Assembly: GCA_028290305.1 (NCBI GenBank)
Contig: JAQGKC010000090.1
Location: 1 to 62,866 of the forward strand
DNA from: Bradyrhizobium sp.
GTDB taxonomy: Bacteria > Pseudomonadota > Alphaproteobacteria > Rhizobiales > Xanthobacteraceae
Length of the DNA stretch: 62,866 nt
Direction of reading: 5' to 3'
Positions 1 through 9,212 of this stretch are shown one piece after another (within the stretch, counting starts at the first letter, position 1; each line of letters starts with the position of its first letter). The notes under the pieces are model-generated. The model was not told the DNA's origin. It did not search any database and saw only the letters and a list, made by a program, of their open reading frames with translations. A program made the translations under genes and the position numbers.

Positions 1-210
1 TGGAACATGCCGGTCATGGACGGCTACGAGTTCCTCGGCAATCTGCGCCGGATGCCCGGTGGCGACCAGCCCAAGGTGGTGTTCTGCACCACCGAAAACG
101 ATGTCGCGCACATCGCGCGTGCGCTTCATGCCGGCGCCAACGAATATATCATGAAGCCGTTCGACAAGGACATCGTCACGGCGAAGTTCCAGGAAGTCGG
201 CCTTATCTGA
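1..210 (+). CDS. cheY: CheY-type chemotaxis response regulator, C-terminal part
   Basis: This is the 3' part of a single-domain receiver protein; the gene begins left of the window. The reading frame opens in-frame at base 1 with WNMPVMDGYEF, the stretch that directly follows the phospho-accepting Asp in receivers. The conserved Thr (FCTT) and Lys (MKPFDKD) follow, and the protein ends 9 residues after the Asp-Lys helix with no output domain. A phosphorylated CheY binds the flagellar motor switch. It lies 80 bases upstream of cheB on the same strand, so it probably belongs to one chemotaxis operon. Whether a particular CheY paralogue (CheY1/CheY2) is meant cannot be told from the fragment. 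Confidence 0.9.
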   Translation, partial: WNMPVMDGYEFLGNLRRMPGGDQPKVVFCTTENDVAHIARALHAGANEYIMKPFDKDIVTAKFQEVGLI

Positions 211-290
211 TCTCGCGTCTTAGATCCGGCGGCTGAACGGCCCTCGGCGTTGTCGTTTCATAGTGCCGCTTCAGCCGTATCCGGTGAGTA

Positions 291-1460
291 ATGAGTGTTG
301 CGTTGACAAGTACTTCGCCCCCGAATTCGACGCGGCAAGAGCCGCTGCGGGTGATGGTGGTCGATGACTCCGTCGTCATCAGAGGATTGATCTCGCGCTG
401 GATCGCGTCCGAGCCGGACATGGTTGTCGCTGCGTCGCTGCGCACCGGCCTTGACGCCGTCAATCAGATCGAGCGCGTCAATCCCGATGTTGCCGTGCTC
501 GATATCGAAATGCCAGATCTCGATGGTATTTCCGCGCTGCCCTTGTTGCTGGCGAAGAAACGCAACCTCATCATCATCATGGCGTCGACCCTGACCCGCC
601 GCAACGCGGAGATCAGTTTCAAGGCGCTTTCGCTCGGTGCGTCAGACTATATTCCAAAACCCGAGAGCACCCGCGAAGCCGCCGCCGCTGAAACCTTTCG
701 CCACGATCTCATTCAGAAAATCCGCTCTCTCGGCGCCAAAGTCCGCCGCGCTGTCCCGGCTTCCGCGAGTCCTCCGCTGGCTCCCGGCCTCGATCGGCCG
801 CGCGATCCATTGCCCCGGCCGTCGCTGGCCCCGGTTGCGCATCCGCAACTGCTGCGCCGCGCCTTCAGCACGCAAGCGCCGCGCGCGCTGTTGATCGGTT
901 CGTCGACGGGCGGTCCACAGGCGCTGATGGCGCTGGTCGCCGACATCGGTCCCGTGATCGATCGCTTTCCGGTACTCATCACGCAACATATGCCGCCGAC
1001 ATTCACGACGATTCTGGCGGAGCATCTCGCACGCACGAGCCATCGGCCGGCGCACGAAGCCGTCGATGGCGAGATCGTCAAGGCCGGCCGGATCTATCTC
1101 GCGCCGGGCGGCCGTCATATGCGCGTCGTGCGCCATGGCGTGGATGCAGTGATCGCCCTCGATGATGGTCCGCCGGTCAATTTCTGCAAGCCCGCCGTCG
1201 ATCCGTTGTTCGCCTCCGCGATCGACGTCTGGCAGGGCGGCATTCTGGCTGTCGTGCTGACGGGCATGGGCTCGGACGGCATGCGCGGCGGCAAGGAGAT
1301 TGTCGCGGCCGGCGGCAGCGTGATCGCCCAGGACGAAGCCACCAGCGTGGTGTGGGGAATGCCCGGTGCGGCTGCCAATGCGGGCATTTGCGCAGCCGTG
1401 CTGCCGCTTGGCCAGATCGCGCCGAAACTGGTTCGATTGTTTTCGGGAGATCGTTCGTGA
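291..1460 (+). CDS. cheB: CheB protein-glutamate methylesterase/glutaminase
   Basis: CheB removes methyl groups from chemoreceptor glutamates and so resets receptor sensitivity; activity is raised by phosphorylation. Residues 20-135 form a receiver domain with acidic pair D25-D26, phospho-acceptor D71 ([11 protein letters not shown]) and Lys in IPKP. A Pro/Arg-rich linker (about 150-195) leads to the methylesterase domain with the catalytic triad S205 (GSSTGG), H233 (TQHMP) and D329 (LTGMGSDG). The length, 389 aa, is slightly above the usual 350-370 because of the linker. The stop codon overlaps the GTG start of cheR by four bases, indicating translational coupling. Confidence 0.96.
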   Translation: MSVALTSTSPPNSTRQEPLRVMVVDDSVVIRGLISRWIASEPDMVVAASLRTGLDAVNQIERVNPDVAVLDIEMPDLDGISALPLLLAKKRNLIIIMASTLTRRNAEISFKALSLGASDYIPKPESTREAAAAETFRHDLIQKIRSLGAKVRRAVPASASPPLAPGLDRPRDPLPRPSLAPVAHPQLLRRAFSTQAPRALLIGSSTGGPQALMALVADIGPVIDRFPVLITQHMPPTFTTILAEHLARTSHRPAHEAVDGEIVKAGRIYLAPGGRHMRVVRHGVDAVIALDDGPPVNFCKPAVDPLFASAIDVWQGGILAVVLTGMGSDGMRGGKEIVAAGGSVIAQDEATSVVWGMPGAAANAGICAAVLPLGQIAPKLVRLFSGDRS

Positions 1461-2329
1461 CGCCGTTCGACTATGAATTTTTGCGTAAGCTTCTCAAAGA
1501 GCGCTCCGGCCTGGACCTGTCTTCCGACAAGCAATATCTGGTTGAAAGCAGATTGATCCCGCTGGCGCGAAAGGCCGGGCTGCCCGGGATCGCCGAACTC
1601 GTCCAGAAAGTGAAGAGCGGAGCCGAGGCGCTGACATCGGAGGTCGTCGAGGCGATGACCACCAATGAGACGTTCTTCTTCCGCGACAAGATTCCGTTCG
1701 ATCATCTGCGGGCGACGATACTCCCGGAGCTTTTGCAGGCGCGTGCGAGCCGTCGCTCCCTGCGAATCTGGTGTGCGGCTTCCTCCACCGGACAGGAGCC
1801 ATATTCGATCGCGATGTGCCTGAAGGAGATGGGCGCGGCGCTTGCGGGGTGGCGGGTTGAAATTCTTGCTACCGATCTGTCGCAAGGCGTCCTCGAGAAG
1901 TCCAGGGCCGGTATCTTCAGCCAGTTCGAGGTTCAGCGCGGATTGCCGATTCAGATGCTGGTCAAGTATTTCACCCAAGTGGGGGAGCTATGGCAGCTTA
2001 ACGCCGATATCCGCGCCATGGTCCAGCATCGGCAACTCAATCTGCTGCAGGACTTTTCTCATCTCGGTACGTTCGACGTGATTTTCTGCCGAAACGTCCT
2101 GATCTATTTCGACCAGGATACCAAGGTCGGCATCTTCGATCGTCTTGCAAGAGTGATCGAGCCCGACGGCTTCCTCGTGCTGGGCGCGGCGGAAACGGTG
2201 GTCGGGCTGACCGATTCCTTCAAGCCCCATCCGGAGCGACGCGGGCTTTACCGCCAGAACGCCGTCCGACCGGCTCGCGCGGGTGTCATGCCGCACGCGT
2301 TGAAAGCGGTTGCCTCGGCGGTGCGCTGA
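1457..2329 (+). CDS. cheR: CheR chemoreceptor methyltransferase
   Basis: CheR transfers methyl groups from S-adenosylmethionine to receptor glutamates and is the counterpart of CheB. The N-terminal all-alpha domain starts [10 protein letters not shown] and contains [10 protein letters not shown], a CheR signature; the SAM-binding domain carries [16 protein letters not shown] and the [14 protein letters not shown] block near residues 205-220. I place the start at GTG 1457, overlapping the cheB stop (GTGA), which gives 290 aa; an earlier ATG at 1352 would only add residues encoded inside cheB in another frame. The extreme C-terminus past GLYRQNAV is low complexity and probably disordered. Confidence 0.95.
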   Translation: MTPFDYEFLRKLLKERSGLDLSSDKQYLVESRLIPLARKAGLPGIAELVQKVKSGAEALTSEVVEAMTTNETFFFRDKIPFDHLRATILPELLQARASRRSLRIWCAASSTGQEPYSIAMCLKEMGAALAGWRVEILATDLSQGVLEKSRAGIFSQFEVQRGLPIQMLVKYFTQVGELWQLNADIRAMVQHRQLNLLQDFSHLGTFDVIFCRNVLIYFDQDTKVGIFDRLARVIEPDGFLVLGAAETVVGLTDSFKPHPERRGLYRQNAVRPARAGVMPHALKAVASAVR

Positions 2330-2353
2330 GCAGAGCAGGTTTTACCGGCAGGT

Positions 2354-3511
2354 TTACAGGATCGCGTGCGGTAAAAACCGTGACGTATTGCCGGTGATCG
2401 GATTCTCGTCCTCGCGGATCGATAGACCGCACGGGGTGTGGTCGACCAGCCAGCTTCCAAGCACCGGATATTGGCCCGAAAAGTTCGGCAGCGGTGCCAG
2501 CGCCTGGCGGATAAAGCCTTCGGCGCCATACGGCCCCTGTTGCTCCACCACGGTAATGCCTTGGCTGATCAGCGCGATGTTGGCGCCTTCGCGCGAATAA
2601 AGCGGTTTTCGCACGAAGGATGCGCCGAGCGCCGCAGCTTTCGGATCATCGTCGAAAAAAGCGGGCAGCAAATTGGGGTGTTCCGGAAACATCTCCCACA
2701 GCAACGGAAGCACGCCCTTGTTGGACAGGATCGCCTTCCATGGTGGCTCGATCCAGCGCGTCGGCGCCTTTGCAAGCTGCTGGCCAAACGTATCGTGAAA
2801 CATCCATTCCCAGGGATAGAGCTTGAACGCCAGTTCGATCGAACGATCGTCAAGATCGATGAAGCTGCCGTCGTCGCGCAGCCCGATATCCTCGATATCG
2901 ATCAAGGTGGTCGCAAGGCCGGCCTGTCTTGCGGTGTCTTCGAGATAGGCCAGCGTGCCGGCATCCTCGGTGTTTTCGGTCATTCCCGTGAGATGAACGT
3001 GGCTTCCCTCGCCGAGTTTTTTCCATGCGTCGATCAGGCGCTCATGGATCGAATTGAATTGGTCGGCATGCGAGGGGATGATACCTCGCTCGATCGCCTG
3101 CTCGAGCCATGTCCACTGAAACACCGCCGCTTCGAAGATCGATGTCGGTGTATCTGCGTTATACTCCAGCAGTTTCGCCGGACCGCGCCCGTCGAAACTG
3201 AGGTCGAGCCTGCCATAGAGGCTGGCTTCGTCGCGGTACCAGCTTTCGGAGATCAGCGGCCAAAATGCTTCCGGTATCTTCAATCGGCGCAGATAGCTTT
3301 CATCTTCGATCGCGCGGCCGACCAGTTCGAGGCACATCGCATCGATTTCACCTGACGGTGCCTCGATCTGAAGTTCGATTTCCTCCAGGGTGAAGACATA
3401 ACAGGCCCGCTCGTCCCAATAGCGCTCGCCATCGATGGTGTGAAAATCAAACCCGGTCTTGTCGGCGGTATCGCGCCAATCGTCGCGCTCGAGGCAGGGA
3501 AGGCGCCGCAT
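2354..3511 (-). CDS. Glutathionylspermidine synthase-family ATP-grasp protein (YgiC/YjfC-like)
   Basis: The 385-aa product matches the glutathionylspermidine-synthase preATP-grasp fold: an N-terminal LPCLERDDWRD segment, then the acidic LLEYNADTPTSIFEAA motif and, near the C-terminus, FVRKPLYSREGANI and a G-S-W-L-V segment typical of the nucleotide site. The family joins a carboxylate to an amine with ATP; the single-domain YgiC/YjfC members do not have an established substrate and lack the amidase half of E. coli Gsp. It is the last gene of a minus-strand cassette with two small envelope proteins and a DUF350 membrane protein, the same company kept by yjfC in enterobacteria. Confidence 0.85.
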   Translation of the reverse strand: MRRLPCLERDDWRDTADKTGFDFHTIDGERYWDERACYVFTLEEIELQIEAPSGEIDAMCLELVGRAIEDESYLRRLKIPEAFWPLISESWYRDEASLYGRLDLSFDGRGPAKLLEYNADTPTSIFEAAVFQWTWLEQAIERGIIPSHADQFNSIHERLIDAWKKLGEGSHVHLTGMTENTEDAGTLAYLEDTARQAGLATTLIDIEDIGLRDDGSFIDLDDRSIELAFKLYPWEWMFHDTFGQQLAKAPTRWIEPPWKAILSNKGVLPLLWEMFPEHPNLLPAFFDDDPKAAALGASFVRKPLYSREGANIALISQGITVVEQQGPYGAEGFIRQALAPLPNFSGQYPVLGSWLVDHTPCGLSIREDENPITGNTSRFLPHAIL

Positions 3512-3523
3512 GGGACGGTCGCG

Positions 3524-3760
3524 CTAGCCGCCGCCATGGGCATGGCCATGACCAGAACTATGACCATGAAAACGATGCGGTGCGCCACCGAAGCCGCCAT
3601 AGCTGACGCGGCAACTCTCGATGAGCCGCCCGTCCTGGTCGCGGATTAGTTGCGACGTGCTTCCGGGACCGCAGTCGCTTCGCCGCACAAAGCCCGTCGA
3701 TACCGCGCCGATCGCCGCAGTACCCATCATGGTCAGGACGACACGGCGCGAGCGTTTCAT
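3524..3760 (-). CDS. Small exported His/Gly-rich protein, YgiB/YjfM-like position
   Basis: A 78-aa protein beginning MKRSRRVVLTMMGTAAIGAVST, a positively charged then hydrophobic segment suited to membrane insertion or export. It has two Cys and a His/Gly-rich tail (HGHSSGHGHAHGGG) that could bind metal, although this is only suggested by composition. I prefer this start because GAAGG lies 7 bases upstream; an upstream ATG at 3808 has no visible ribosome site. It sits 12 bases before the ATP-grasp gene, and by position and size corresponds to the DUF1190 (YgiB/YjfM) partners of YgiC/YjfC. The role is unknown. Confidence 0.7.
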   Translation of the reverse strand: MKRSRRVVLTMMGTAAIGAVSTGFVRRSDCGPGSTSQLIRDQDGRLIESCRVSYGGFGGAPHRFHGHSSGHGHAHGGG

Positions 3761-3885
3761 GTTGCGGCCTTCGAATTGGATTCTTGGATGGATTTTCGTG
3801 TCCGTCATTCAGGCACGCTCGCCGGAACGAGGCAAGTAAAAGCCGTCATTTCACAGCTTCGTGCGGCGCGAAATCTCGCCCGCCG

Positions 3886-4311
3886 TCAGCCGCCGGAAAA
3901 ATGTCCACCGAACGCACGCGCGAACGAACCGACTCCGCCGCGTGTCACGCCGGAATCGGACGAAGTTCCAGACGATGAATGGCTTGATGAGGAATCACCG
4001 CCGAAGAAGTTGCTGCGCGACCACGACCCGCCCGATGAGCCGTGACCGCCACCCGATGAAGATCCGCGTGGCGGGCATTCGGCGCTGGTTTGCAATCCTG
4101 ACGGCGCTGCCATTCCCGGCCGGTTCGGTGCGCAATTCTCGCCCGGCATAAGCGCATAGGCGCCACCGCCAACGGCGAAAGTGCCCATCAGGAGCAGCGC
4201 CACATGATGGGAGCGCTTCACCGGCGCGGTCGTTTGGGTCGCAACCGGCTTGCGCTTCCCAAACTCCTTGCCAAACTCCTTGCCAAATTCCTTGTTTGGC
4301 TTGCCGTCCAT
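3886..4311 (-). CDS. Second small envelope protein with Ser/Gly-rich tail (YgiB-like)
   Basis: The 141-aa product starts two bases after the DUF350 stop codon. It opens with a charged leader containing a short tandem repeat (KEFG three times, from a 12-base DNA repeat near 4259-4292), followed by one hydrophobic segment (HHVALLLMGTFAVGGGAYAL), two Cys and a long Ser/Gly-rich region. It resembles the neighbour at 3524-3760 in plan (basic patch, one membrane segment, Cys, low-complexity tail), so the two may be an old duplication. A longer reading frame starting at 4491 exists, but it would overlap the DUF350 gene. Function unknown. Confidence 0.7.
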   Translation of the reverse strand: MDGKPNKEFGKEFGKEFGKRKPVATQTTAPVKRSHHVALLLMGTFAVGGGAYALMPGENCAPNRPGMAAPSGLQTSAECPPRGSSSGGGHGSSGGSWSRSNFFGGDSSSSHSSSGTSSDSGVTRGGVGSFARAFGGHFSGG

Positions 4312-4313
4312 GA

Positions 4314-4718
4314 TCAATAGATCATCGAGGCGGCGTTGAGTGCGCCGGCGGAGAGCGACGCGAGCCCGAGCCAGATCGCGGGGGCGAGTTCGCCCGCCGC
4401 GATCTTCGCCGACAGGTTCGGCACTGGTATCTTGACGATGTAATAGACGGCGATCTGAACCATCAGCGCGATCGCGCTCCAGATCAGACAATCCACGACA
4501 TTGGCGGAGTGGGCGATGGCGCTGACCACCGGCAGCACGAAACCGAGCAGGCTGAGGCCGAGCGCAATCGCGGCCGCCGGATCGTTGTCGCGGATCAGCT
4601 TGAATTCATCGTGCGGCGTGACGCGGGTGTAGACGAAGAGGTAGGCGACCACGGCAACAATGGCCGTACAGAAGTAGAGCAGAAACGCCGGCAGTCCAGC
4701 CAGTGATTGAAGGATCAT
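4314..4718 (-). CDS. DUF350 (YjfL-like) inner-membrane protein
   Basis: A 134-aa hydrophobic protein with four predicted membrane helices (about 5-30, 48-68, 75-97, 110-130). The pattern of two short repeats, each with a charged loop (TRVTPHDEFKLIRDND) followed by helices, is that of the DUF350/YjfL family. GAGGG lies just upstream of the start. It is the first gene of the cassette that continues with two small envelope proteins and the ATP-grasp protein. In enterobacteria the family occurs in the yjfI-yjfC and related clusters linked to envelope stress; no biochemical activity is established. Confidence 0.85.
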   Translation of the reverse strand: MILQSLAGLPAFLLYFCTAIVAVVAYLFVYTRVTPHDEFKLIRDNDPAAAIALGLSLLGFVLPVVSAIAHSANVVDCLIWSAIALMVQIAVYYIVKIPVPNLSAKIAAGELAPAIWLGLASLSAGALNAASMIY

Positions 4719-4826
4719 CCGAGGGCCCCCTCATCGTCCAACCGCAAGGGTGGCACGATCCGTCTGTCGACGCACGCGCCTCGCCAGTTCAATCCCCAAA
4801 GAAAAAGCCCGCCATTGGCGCTGATG

Positions 4827-5021
4827 CTAAAGCTTCCGGATGATTTTTTCGGCTGCAAATTTGGCATCCGATTCGGATGCGAAATCATCCGGCGTCACAA
4901 AGCTGGACGTCGTCCTGCCCCGGATGAAAGTGCCGGATTGCTGATTAGGGGTTATGGCCGCGCGCCAACGTCCCGGCCGGCGCTCGTAAGTGACAATTGA
5001 AAATTGAGATATCTCGGCCAA
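4827..5021 (-). CDS. Short conserved hypothetical protein, 64 aa
   Basis: The product begins MAEISQFSIVTYERRPGRWRA and ends with SESDAKFAAEKIIRKL. The start is TTG at 5021, supported by GGAGG four bases upstream. The small basic/aromatic strand followed by a C-terminal helix resembles a family of short proteins I associate with Bradyrhizobium, but I cannot name a function. No operon partner is evident: the next gene on this strand starts over 100 bases downstream. The call rests on the ribosome site and a plausible globular composition. Confidence 0.55.
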   Translation of the reverse strand: MAEISQFSIVTYERRPGRWRAAITPNQQSGTFIRGRTTSSFVTPDDFASESDAKFAAEKIIRKL

Positions 5022-5206
5022 ATCGCCTCCAGGAACAGACCCCGCGCCCCTTATCCTGCGATGTCAACGCCCGAGGATTTGCCTGCTGCGTCCGGATTAA
5101 CTCAAGCGTTCGGATTTGCCGCGCCGCGCCAGGCGTTCGTGCATGCCGGCCGATACCGCCTGCACGCCTGAGAAGCGCCATCAGCTTCCCAAGCGTGCGG
5201 GCCTTT

Positions 5207-5652
5207 CTAGTGGAGACCGCCGGTAACGTGCAACGTTTCGCCCGTGATATAGGACGCGTCGTCGGAAGCGAAGAATGCCACGGCCGGCGCGATTTCCTCG
5301 ACCTTGCCGATTCTGGCGAGCGGCGTGGCCGATTCGATCCATTTGCGCATGTCACCTTCGTGCAATCCTGCGGAAACGACGCCTTCGGTGGCGATCATCC
5401 CGGGATTGACGGCATTGACCCGGATCTTGTGTGGCGCAAGCTCCTTTGAAAGCACCGACGTAATGGCATCAACCGAAGCTTTCGTGGCGGTGTAGACGGC
5501 AGCGTTTGGAGGCGTGAGCGTCGAGACGCCGGAACTGATATTGATGATGTTGCCGCCTTTGGCATTGAAGTGCCGCACGGCTTCCTGAGATACCAGCAGC
5601 AAGCCGAGTACGTTCAAATCGAAATGCTTGTGAAAGTGCTCGGGCACGCTGG
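5207..5652 (-). pseudogene. SDR oxidoreductase, 5'-truncated
   Basis: The C-terminal two thirds of a short-chain dehydrogenase is clear: FDLNVLGLLLVSQEAV, then NIINISSG, the catalytic YTATK, RVNAVNPGMIATEG and the closing DASYITGETLHVTGG. The N-terminal Rossmann part with TGxxxGIG and the NNAG motif, about 100 residues, is missing. In-frame codons upstream of about 5650 are antisense to the ArsR remnant and have no SDR similarity. The junction falls between the 5' ends of two divergently oriented genes, so one deletion probably removed both promoters and both 5' ends. Without NAD-binding residues the product should be inactive. Confidence 0.8.
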
Positions 5653-5920
5653 CTGGCGTGCTTGCAGCTCTCTCCGATCCCATGAGGCTTCGAATCGTCA
5701 AGAGCCTGGTGGAACGGAAAAGCTGCATGTCCTGCACGGAAGCTGCTCCGTGTGCGGAGATGGCGAAGTCGACCCTATCGAATCATTTCCGCATTTTGCG
5801 AGAAGCAGGTCTCATTCAGACTTCGAAAAAGGGGTGGAGCACCGCAATGTCCTGCGCGAGGACGACATCAATGCGCGGTTTCCTAAATTGCTGAAGACGA
5901 TCTTGACGTTCGCCGACTAG
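5653..5920 (+). pseudogene. ArsR-family transcriptional regulator, 5'-truncated and frameshifted
   Basis: The winged helix-turn-helix of an ArsR regulator is readable from VLAALSDPMRLRIV to STLSNHFRILREAGLIQTSKKG. The frame is then lost at a G-run near 5830-5834; one frame over, the sequence continues naturally (VEHRNVLREDDINARFPKLLKTIL) to a stop at 5920. One missing G in the run explains this. The usual 10-20 N-terminal residues are absent because the gene abuts the truncated SDR. The intact ancestor was most likely a repressor divergent from that SDR. The CxxC-like Cys pair (CMSCTEAAPC) is not the classic metal box. Confidence 0.75.
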
Positions 5921-6020
5921 GAAGTTCTGTTGCGCGTTCTCAGTGCGCGGCATTCCATAACGTTCGATTTGCGCTGCTAACCGTTGCGAACGTTGACCAT
6001 TCGATAATCCCGATCTCAAG

Positions 6021-6053
6021 CAAAACAAAAACCCCGCCATTTGCGGCGGGGTT
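6021..6053 (-). terminator. Intrinsic terminator of ctrA
   Basis: On the minus strand a perfect hairpin with 9-bp arms (AACCCCGCC / GGCGGGGTT, 6030-6053) is followed by a T-rich tract (6021-6030). It lies 45 bases after the ctrA stop. Confidence 0.85.
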
Positions 6054-6097
6054 CAGTTCGGGAGAAGTGAGCCTTGCGGCTCGCCGTAAACGTGTGA

Positions 6098-6799
6098 TCA
6101 GGCGGGGATGCGCTCTTCGACCTCGTGCGGCTCGCGCAGCACATAGCCGCGGCCCCAGACGGTCTCGATGAAGTTGCGGCCTTCCGAGGCGTTGGCGAGC
6201 TTCTTGCGCAGCTTGCAGATGAAGACGTCGATGATCTTCAATTCCGGCTCGTCCATGCCGCCATAGAGATGGTTGAGGAACATTTCCTTGGTGAGCGTGG
6301 TGCCCTTGCGGAGCGAGAGCAGCTCCAGCATCTGGTATTCCTTGCCCGTCAGATGCACGCGCTGACCGCCGACCTCGACCGTCTTGGTGTCGAGATTGAC
6401 CACGAGATCGCCGGTCTGGATCACCGACTGGGCGTGGCCCTTGGAGCGGCGCACGATCGCATGGATGCGCGCAACCAGTTCGTCCTTGTGGAACGGCTTG
6501 GTCATGTAGTCGTCGGCGCCAACGCCGAGACCTTTGACCTTGTCCTCGATGCCGGCGAGGCCGGAGAGGATCAGAATGGGTGTTTTGATCTTCGACACCC
6601 GAAGCTGCTTGAGCACGTCGTAACCCGACATGTCAGGCAGATTGAGGTCGAGCAGGATAATGTCGTAGTCGTAAAGTTTACCGAGATCGACGCCTTCTTC
6701 TCCGAGATCCGTCGTATAGACGTTGAAACTCTCGGATTTGAGCATCAGCTCGATCGACTGCGCGACGGCGCTGTCATCTTCTATCAGCAATACGCGCAT
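6098..6799 (-). CDS. ctrA: CtrA cell-cycle response regulator
   Basis: CtrA is the OmpR-type master regulator of alphaproteobacterial cell division, motility and DNA replication control. The 233-aa product begins [20 protein letters not shown], with acidic pair D8-D9, phospho-acceptor D51 ([14 protein letters not shown]) and Lys in [14 protein letters not shown]. The C-terminal winged helix runs from about 125 with [22 protein letters not shown] and the ending [10 protein letters not shown]. In relatives it is phosphorylated through the CckA-ChpT relay and binds TTAA-N7-TTAA. It faces away from fliI, and the shared 366-base gap holds several TTAA half sites. Confidence 0.97.
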   Translation of the reverse strand: MRVLLIEDDSAVAQSIELMLKSESFNVYTTDLGEEGVDLGKLYDYDIILLDLNLPDMSGYDVLKQLRVSKIKTPILILSGLAGIEDKVKGLGVGADDYMTKPFHKDELVARIHAIVRRSKGHAQSVIQTGDLVVNLDTKTVEVGGQRVHLTGKEYQMLELLSLRKGTTLTKEMFLNHLYGGMDEPELKIIDVFICKLRKKLANASEGRNFIETVWGRGYVLREPHEVEERIPA

Positions 6800-7165
6800 G
6801 CCAGTCCCCTATAGTCGCCGCTCCGGGCGTCAGGTCGGCCGCACTTGCGGCACTCAAAACGCCTTTGAACAACTGATTCGGATCCTGACGACATATGGTT
6901 AACAAAATCTGATTCGTGTCTGCAAGGTCTATCAGTGCAATTTTTTCCGAATCGCCCTAAGATATTGCGTCGAAGCAGTTTTTCGTATCCGTTCCCGTTC
7001 AAGTTCCACATTAAGAGACGGGCCTAACCGACTCCTGCGACTCGCCCTTCATTCTGACGGTCGAGCGCTCTCAGTCACCAAAGACAGTGACGCAATGATT
7101 AACGATGCGGGTAAACACGAAGTTAAGGGCAAGGCTCCAAAGCGGGAAAACTTAAGGTTTTCACA
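6800..7165. promoter_or_regulatory. Divergent ctrA / fliI intergenic region with TTAA half sites
   Basis: This 366-base gap separates ctrA (minus) from fliI (plus). TTAA or TTAAC half sites occur at 6899, 7011, 7099, 7123 and 7152; none of the pairs I checked has the exact 7-base spacing of the full CtrA consensus (the pair from 7099 is spaced by 8 with a GTAA second half). Autoregulation of ctrA and CtrA control of flagellar genes are known in relatives, so CtrA binding is reasonable but unproven. No reading frame here looks coding. Confidence 0.35.
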
Positions 7166-8491
7166 ATGAAGGCACTCGCCCAGCAGATCGCCGACATCGA
7201 CGGCGTCAATATTTATGGCCGTGTGGTCGGCGTGCGCGGCCTGATGGTCGAGATCGCTGGACCCATTCACGCGATGTCGGTCGGCGCGCGTATCGTGATC
7301 GAGACAGGCGGCAATCGCTTTATCCCGTCCGAAGTCATCGGCTTCACGGGCAACAACGCCGTGGTGATGCCGTTCGCCGGCCTTGAAGGCGTCAGGCGCG
7401 GTTGTCGCGCGGTTATCGCCAATGCCGCGAGTCAGGTACGGCCTTCGCCGTCGTGGCTTGGCCGCGTCATCAACGCGATGGGCGAGCCGATCGACGGCAA
7501 GGGGCCTTTGCCGCCCGGTCCCTCGCCGATGCCGTTTCGAAATTCTCCGCCGCCGGCGCATTCGCGCAAGCGCGTCGGCGCGCCGCTCGATCTCGGCGTG
7601 CGGGCGCTCAATACGTTTCTGACCTGTTGCCGCGGCCAGCGGCTCGGCATCTTCGCCGGCTCCGGCGTCGGCAAGTCGGTGTTGTTGTCGATGCTGGCGC
7701 GCAATGTTGACGCTGATATCACGGTGATCGGCCTGGTCGGCGAACGCGGCCGCGAGGTGCAGGAGTTTCTGCAGGACGACCTCGGAGACGCGGGGCTGGC
7801 GCGATCAGTGGTGGTGGTGGCGACCTCGGACGAGCCCGCTTTGATGCGGCGGCAGGCGGCTTATCTGACGTTGGCGATCGCTGAATACTTCCGCGATGAG
7901 GCTAAGGATGTGCTGTGCCTGATGGATTCGGTTACGCGTTTCGCGATGGCGCAGCGCGAAATCGGGTTGTCGGCGGGCGAACCGCCGACCGCCAAGGGCT
8001 ATACGCCGACCGTGTTCACCGAATTGCCAAAGCTGCTTGAGCGCGCCGGTCCCGGGGTCGGGGCGGGAAGCATCACCGGCATCTTTACGGTGCTGGTGGA
8101 CGGCGACGACCATAACGAGCCGATCGCGGACGCGGTCCGGGGCATCCTCGATGGCCATATCGTCATGCAGCGGTCGATCGCCGAGCGCGGACGTTTTCCC
8201 GCGATCAACATTCTCAAATCGGTGTCCCGCACCATGCCGAAATCGGCCGATCCGGCCTATCTGCCGACCATCACACGTGCGCGTCAGATCATGGCCACCT
8301 ATGCCGATATGGAGGAACTGATCCGGCTTGGGGCCTATCGCGCGGGCTCGAGCGCGGAGGTCGATGAGGCGATCCGGCTGCATGGGCCGCTTGAGGGCTT
8401 TCTGCGCCAGGCCAAGGACGAAGTGTCCGGCCTGGATGCCGGTTACCGGCAACTCGAGCAAATCCTCGGAAGCTTGGAAACGGAACGCTAA
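7166..8491 (+). CDS. fliI: Flagellum-specific ATP synthase FliI
   Basis: FliI is the hexameric ATPase of the flagellar type III export apparatus, on the cytoplasmic side. The 441-aa protein has an N-terminal beta-barrel (1-95), the Walker A motif AGSGVGKS (164-171), a catalytic Glu in LVGERGREV, a Walker B-like [17 protein letters not shown] and the family block [14 protein letters not shown]. Its length is typical of the family. fliJ follows after 108 bases. The ctrA-fliI-fliJ neighbourhood is one I expect in Bradyrhizobium-type genomes. Confidence 0.97.
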   Translation: MKALAQQIADIDGVNIYGRVVGVRGLMVEIAGPIHAMSVGARIVIETGGNRFIPSEVIGFTGNNAVVMPFAGLEGVRRGCRAVIANAASQVRPSPSWLGRVINAMGEPIDGKGPLPPGPSPMPFRNSPPPAHSRKRVGAPLDLGVRALNTFLTCCRGQRLGIFAGSGVGKSVLLSMLARNVDADITVIGLVGERGREVQEFLQDDLGDAGLARSVVVVATSDEPALMRRQAAYLTLAIAEYFRDEAKDVLCLMDSVTRFAMAQREIGLSAGEPPTAKGYTPTVFTELPKLLERAGPGVGAGSITGIFTVLVDGDDHNEPIADAVRGILDGHIVMQRSIAERGRFPAINILKSVSRTMPKSADPAYLPTITRARQIMATYADMEELIRLGAYRAGSSAEVDEAIRLHGPLEGFLRQAKDEVSGLDAGYRQLEQILGSLETER

Positions 8492-8599
8492 CTTTGTCAG
8501 GCCATCATTGGTGTCACACAGTAGAGATGCCGGTGGGATCCCTGGGGGATGCCGGTTCCGTCCCGCGTTCAGATTGGGACTTCTGGGGAGTATGAGTCG

Positions 8600-9019
8600 A
8601 TGAAGTCACGTGAAACGCTAATCCGCCTGAAGAAGTTTCAGGTCGATGAGAAGCGCCGAAGGGTCGCCCAGATCGAAGGCATGATCGCCGATTTCCAGCG
8701 TATGTCGGTCGATCTCGAGCGCGAAATCCACACCGAGCAGGAGCGCGCCGGGATCAACGATCCCACGCACTTCGCCTATCCGACCTATGCCAAGGCCGCG
8801 ATCCAGCGGCGGGAAAATCTGACCCGGTCCGCCGACGAACTGCGTATCCAACTTGAAGACGCCAAGAGCCTGCTGACCGAGGCCTTCGAGGAACTCAAGA
8901 AGGTCGAGCTTTTGGACGAGCGCGATCAGGCGCGCGAGCGCGCCGAAGAAAACGCCCGGGAACAGGCCGATCTCGACAGCATCGGCCTCATGCGCGCGCG
9001 CATCGGGGCGGTCGCCTGA
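8600..9019 (+). CDS. fliJ: FliJ-like flagellar export chaperone
   Basis: The 139-aa product is almost wholly charged helix, consistent with the antiparallel coiled coil of FliJ, which docks in the FliI ring and links it to FlhA. The opening KSRETLIRLKKFQVDEKRRRVAQIE is the FliJ N-terminal helix. I place the start at ATG 8600, preceded by GGGGAG; an earlier ATG at 8549 adds a proline-rich stretch out of keeping with the family. It ends 37 bases before a strong terminator, closing the fliI-fliJ unit. Confidence 0.88.
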   Translation: MKSRETLIRLKKFQVDEKRRRVAQIEGMIADFQRMSVDLEREIHTEQERAGINDPTHFAYPTYAKAAIQRRENLTRSADELRIQLEDAKSLLTEAFEELKKVELLDERDQARERAEENAREQADLDSIGLMRARIGAVA

Positions 9020-9055
9020 CGTTTTTCCATTCGTCAGCCGCTTACAACATCAGAC

Positions 9056-9086
9056 AACCCGGGCCGCGAGGCCCGGGTTTTTGTTT
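9056..9086 (+). terminator. Intrinsic terminator of fliI-fliJ
   Basis: A perfect 10-bp hairpin (AACCCGGGCC, loop GCGA, GGCCCGGGTT; 9056-9079) is followed by a run of T. It lies 37 bases past the fliJ stop. Confidence 0.93.
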
Positions 9087-9212
9087 GGACTGTCCACAGG
9101 CCGGGCATCGGTGGCTTGGTGGACCGGTTCGGCGCAAGGTATGATACGACAGGTCTGGAATGCCGCTCCGGTGTGTAAAAAACGATGGGCATCGCGGTTT
9201 TGGGGACGCTGA

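Noticed and set aside
6899..7155. Full CtrA sites (TTAA-N7-TTAA) in the ctrA-fliI gap
   Set aside because: Only single half sites or pairs with wrong spacing were found; kept as a weak regulatory region only.
9130..9212. ECF -35/-10 promoter (GGAAT before the sigma gene) for autoregulation
   Set aside because: A GGAAT is present near 9157, but no convincing -10 at the right spacing.
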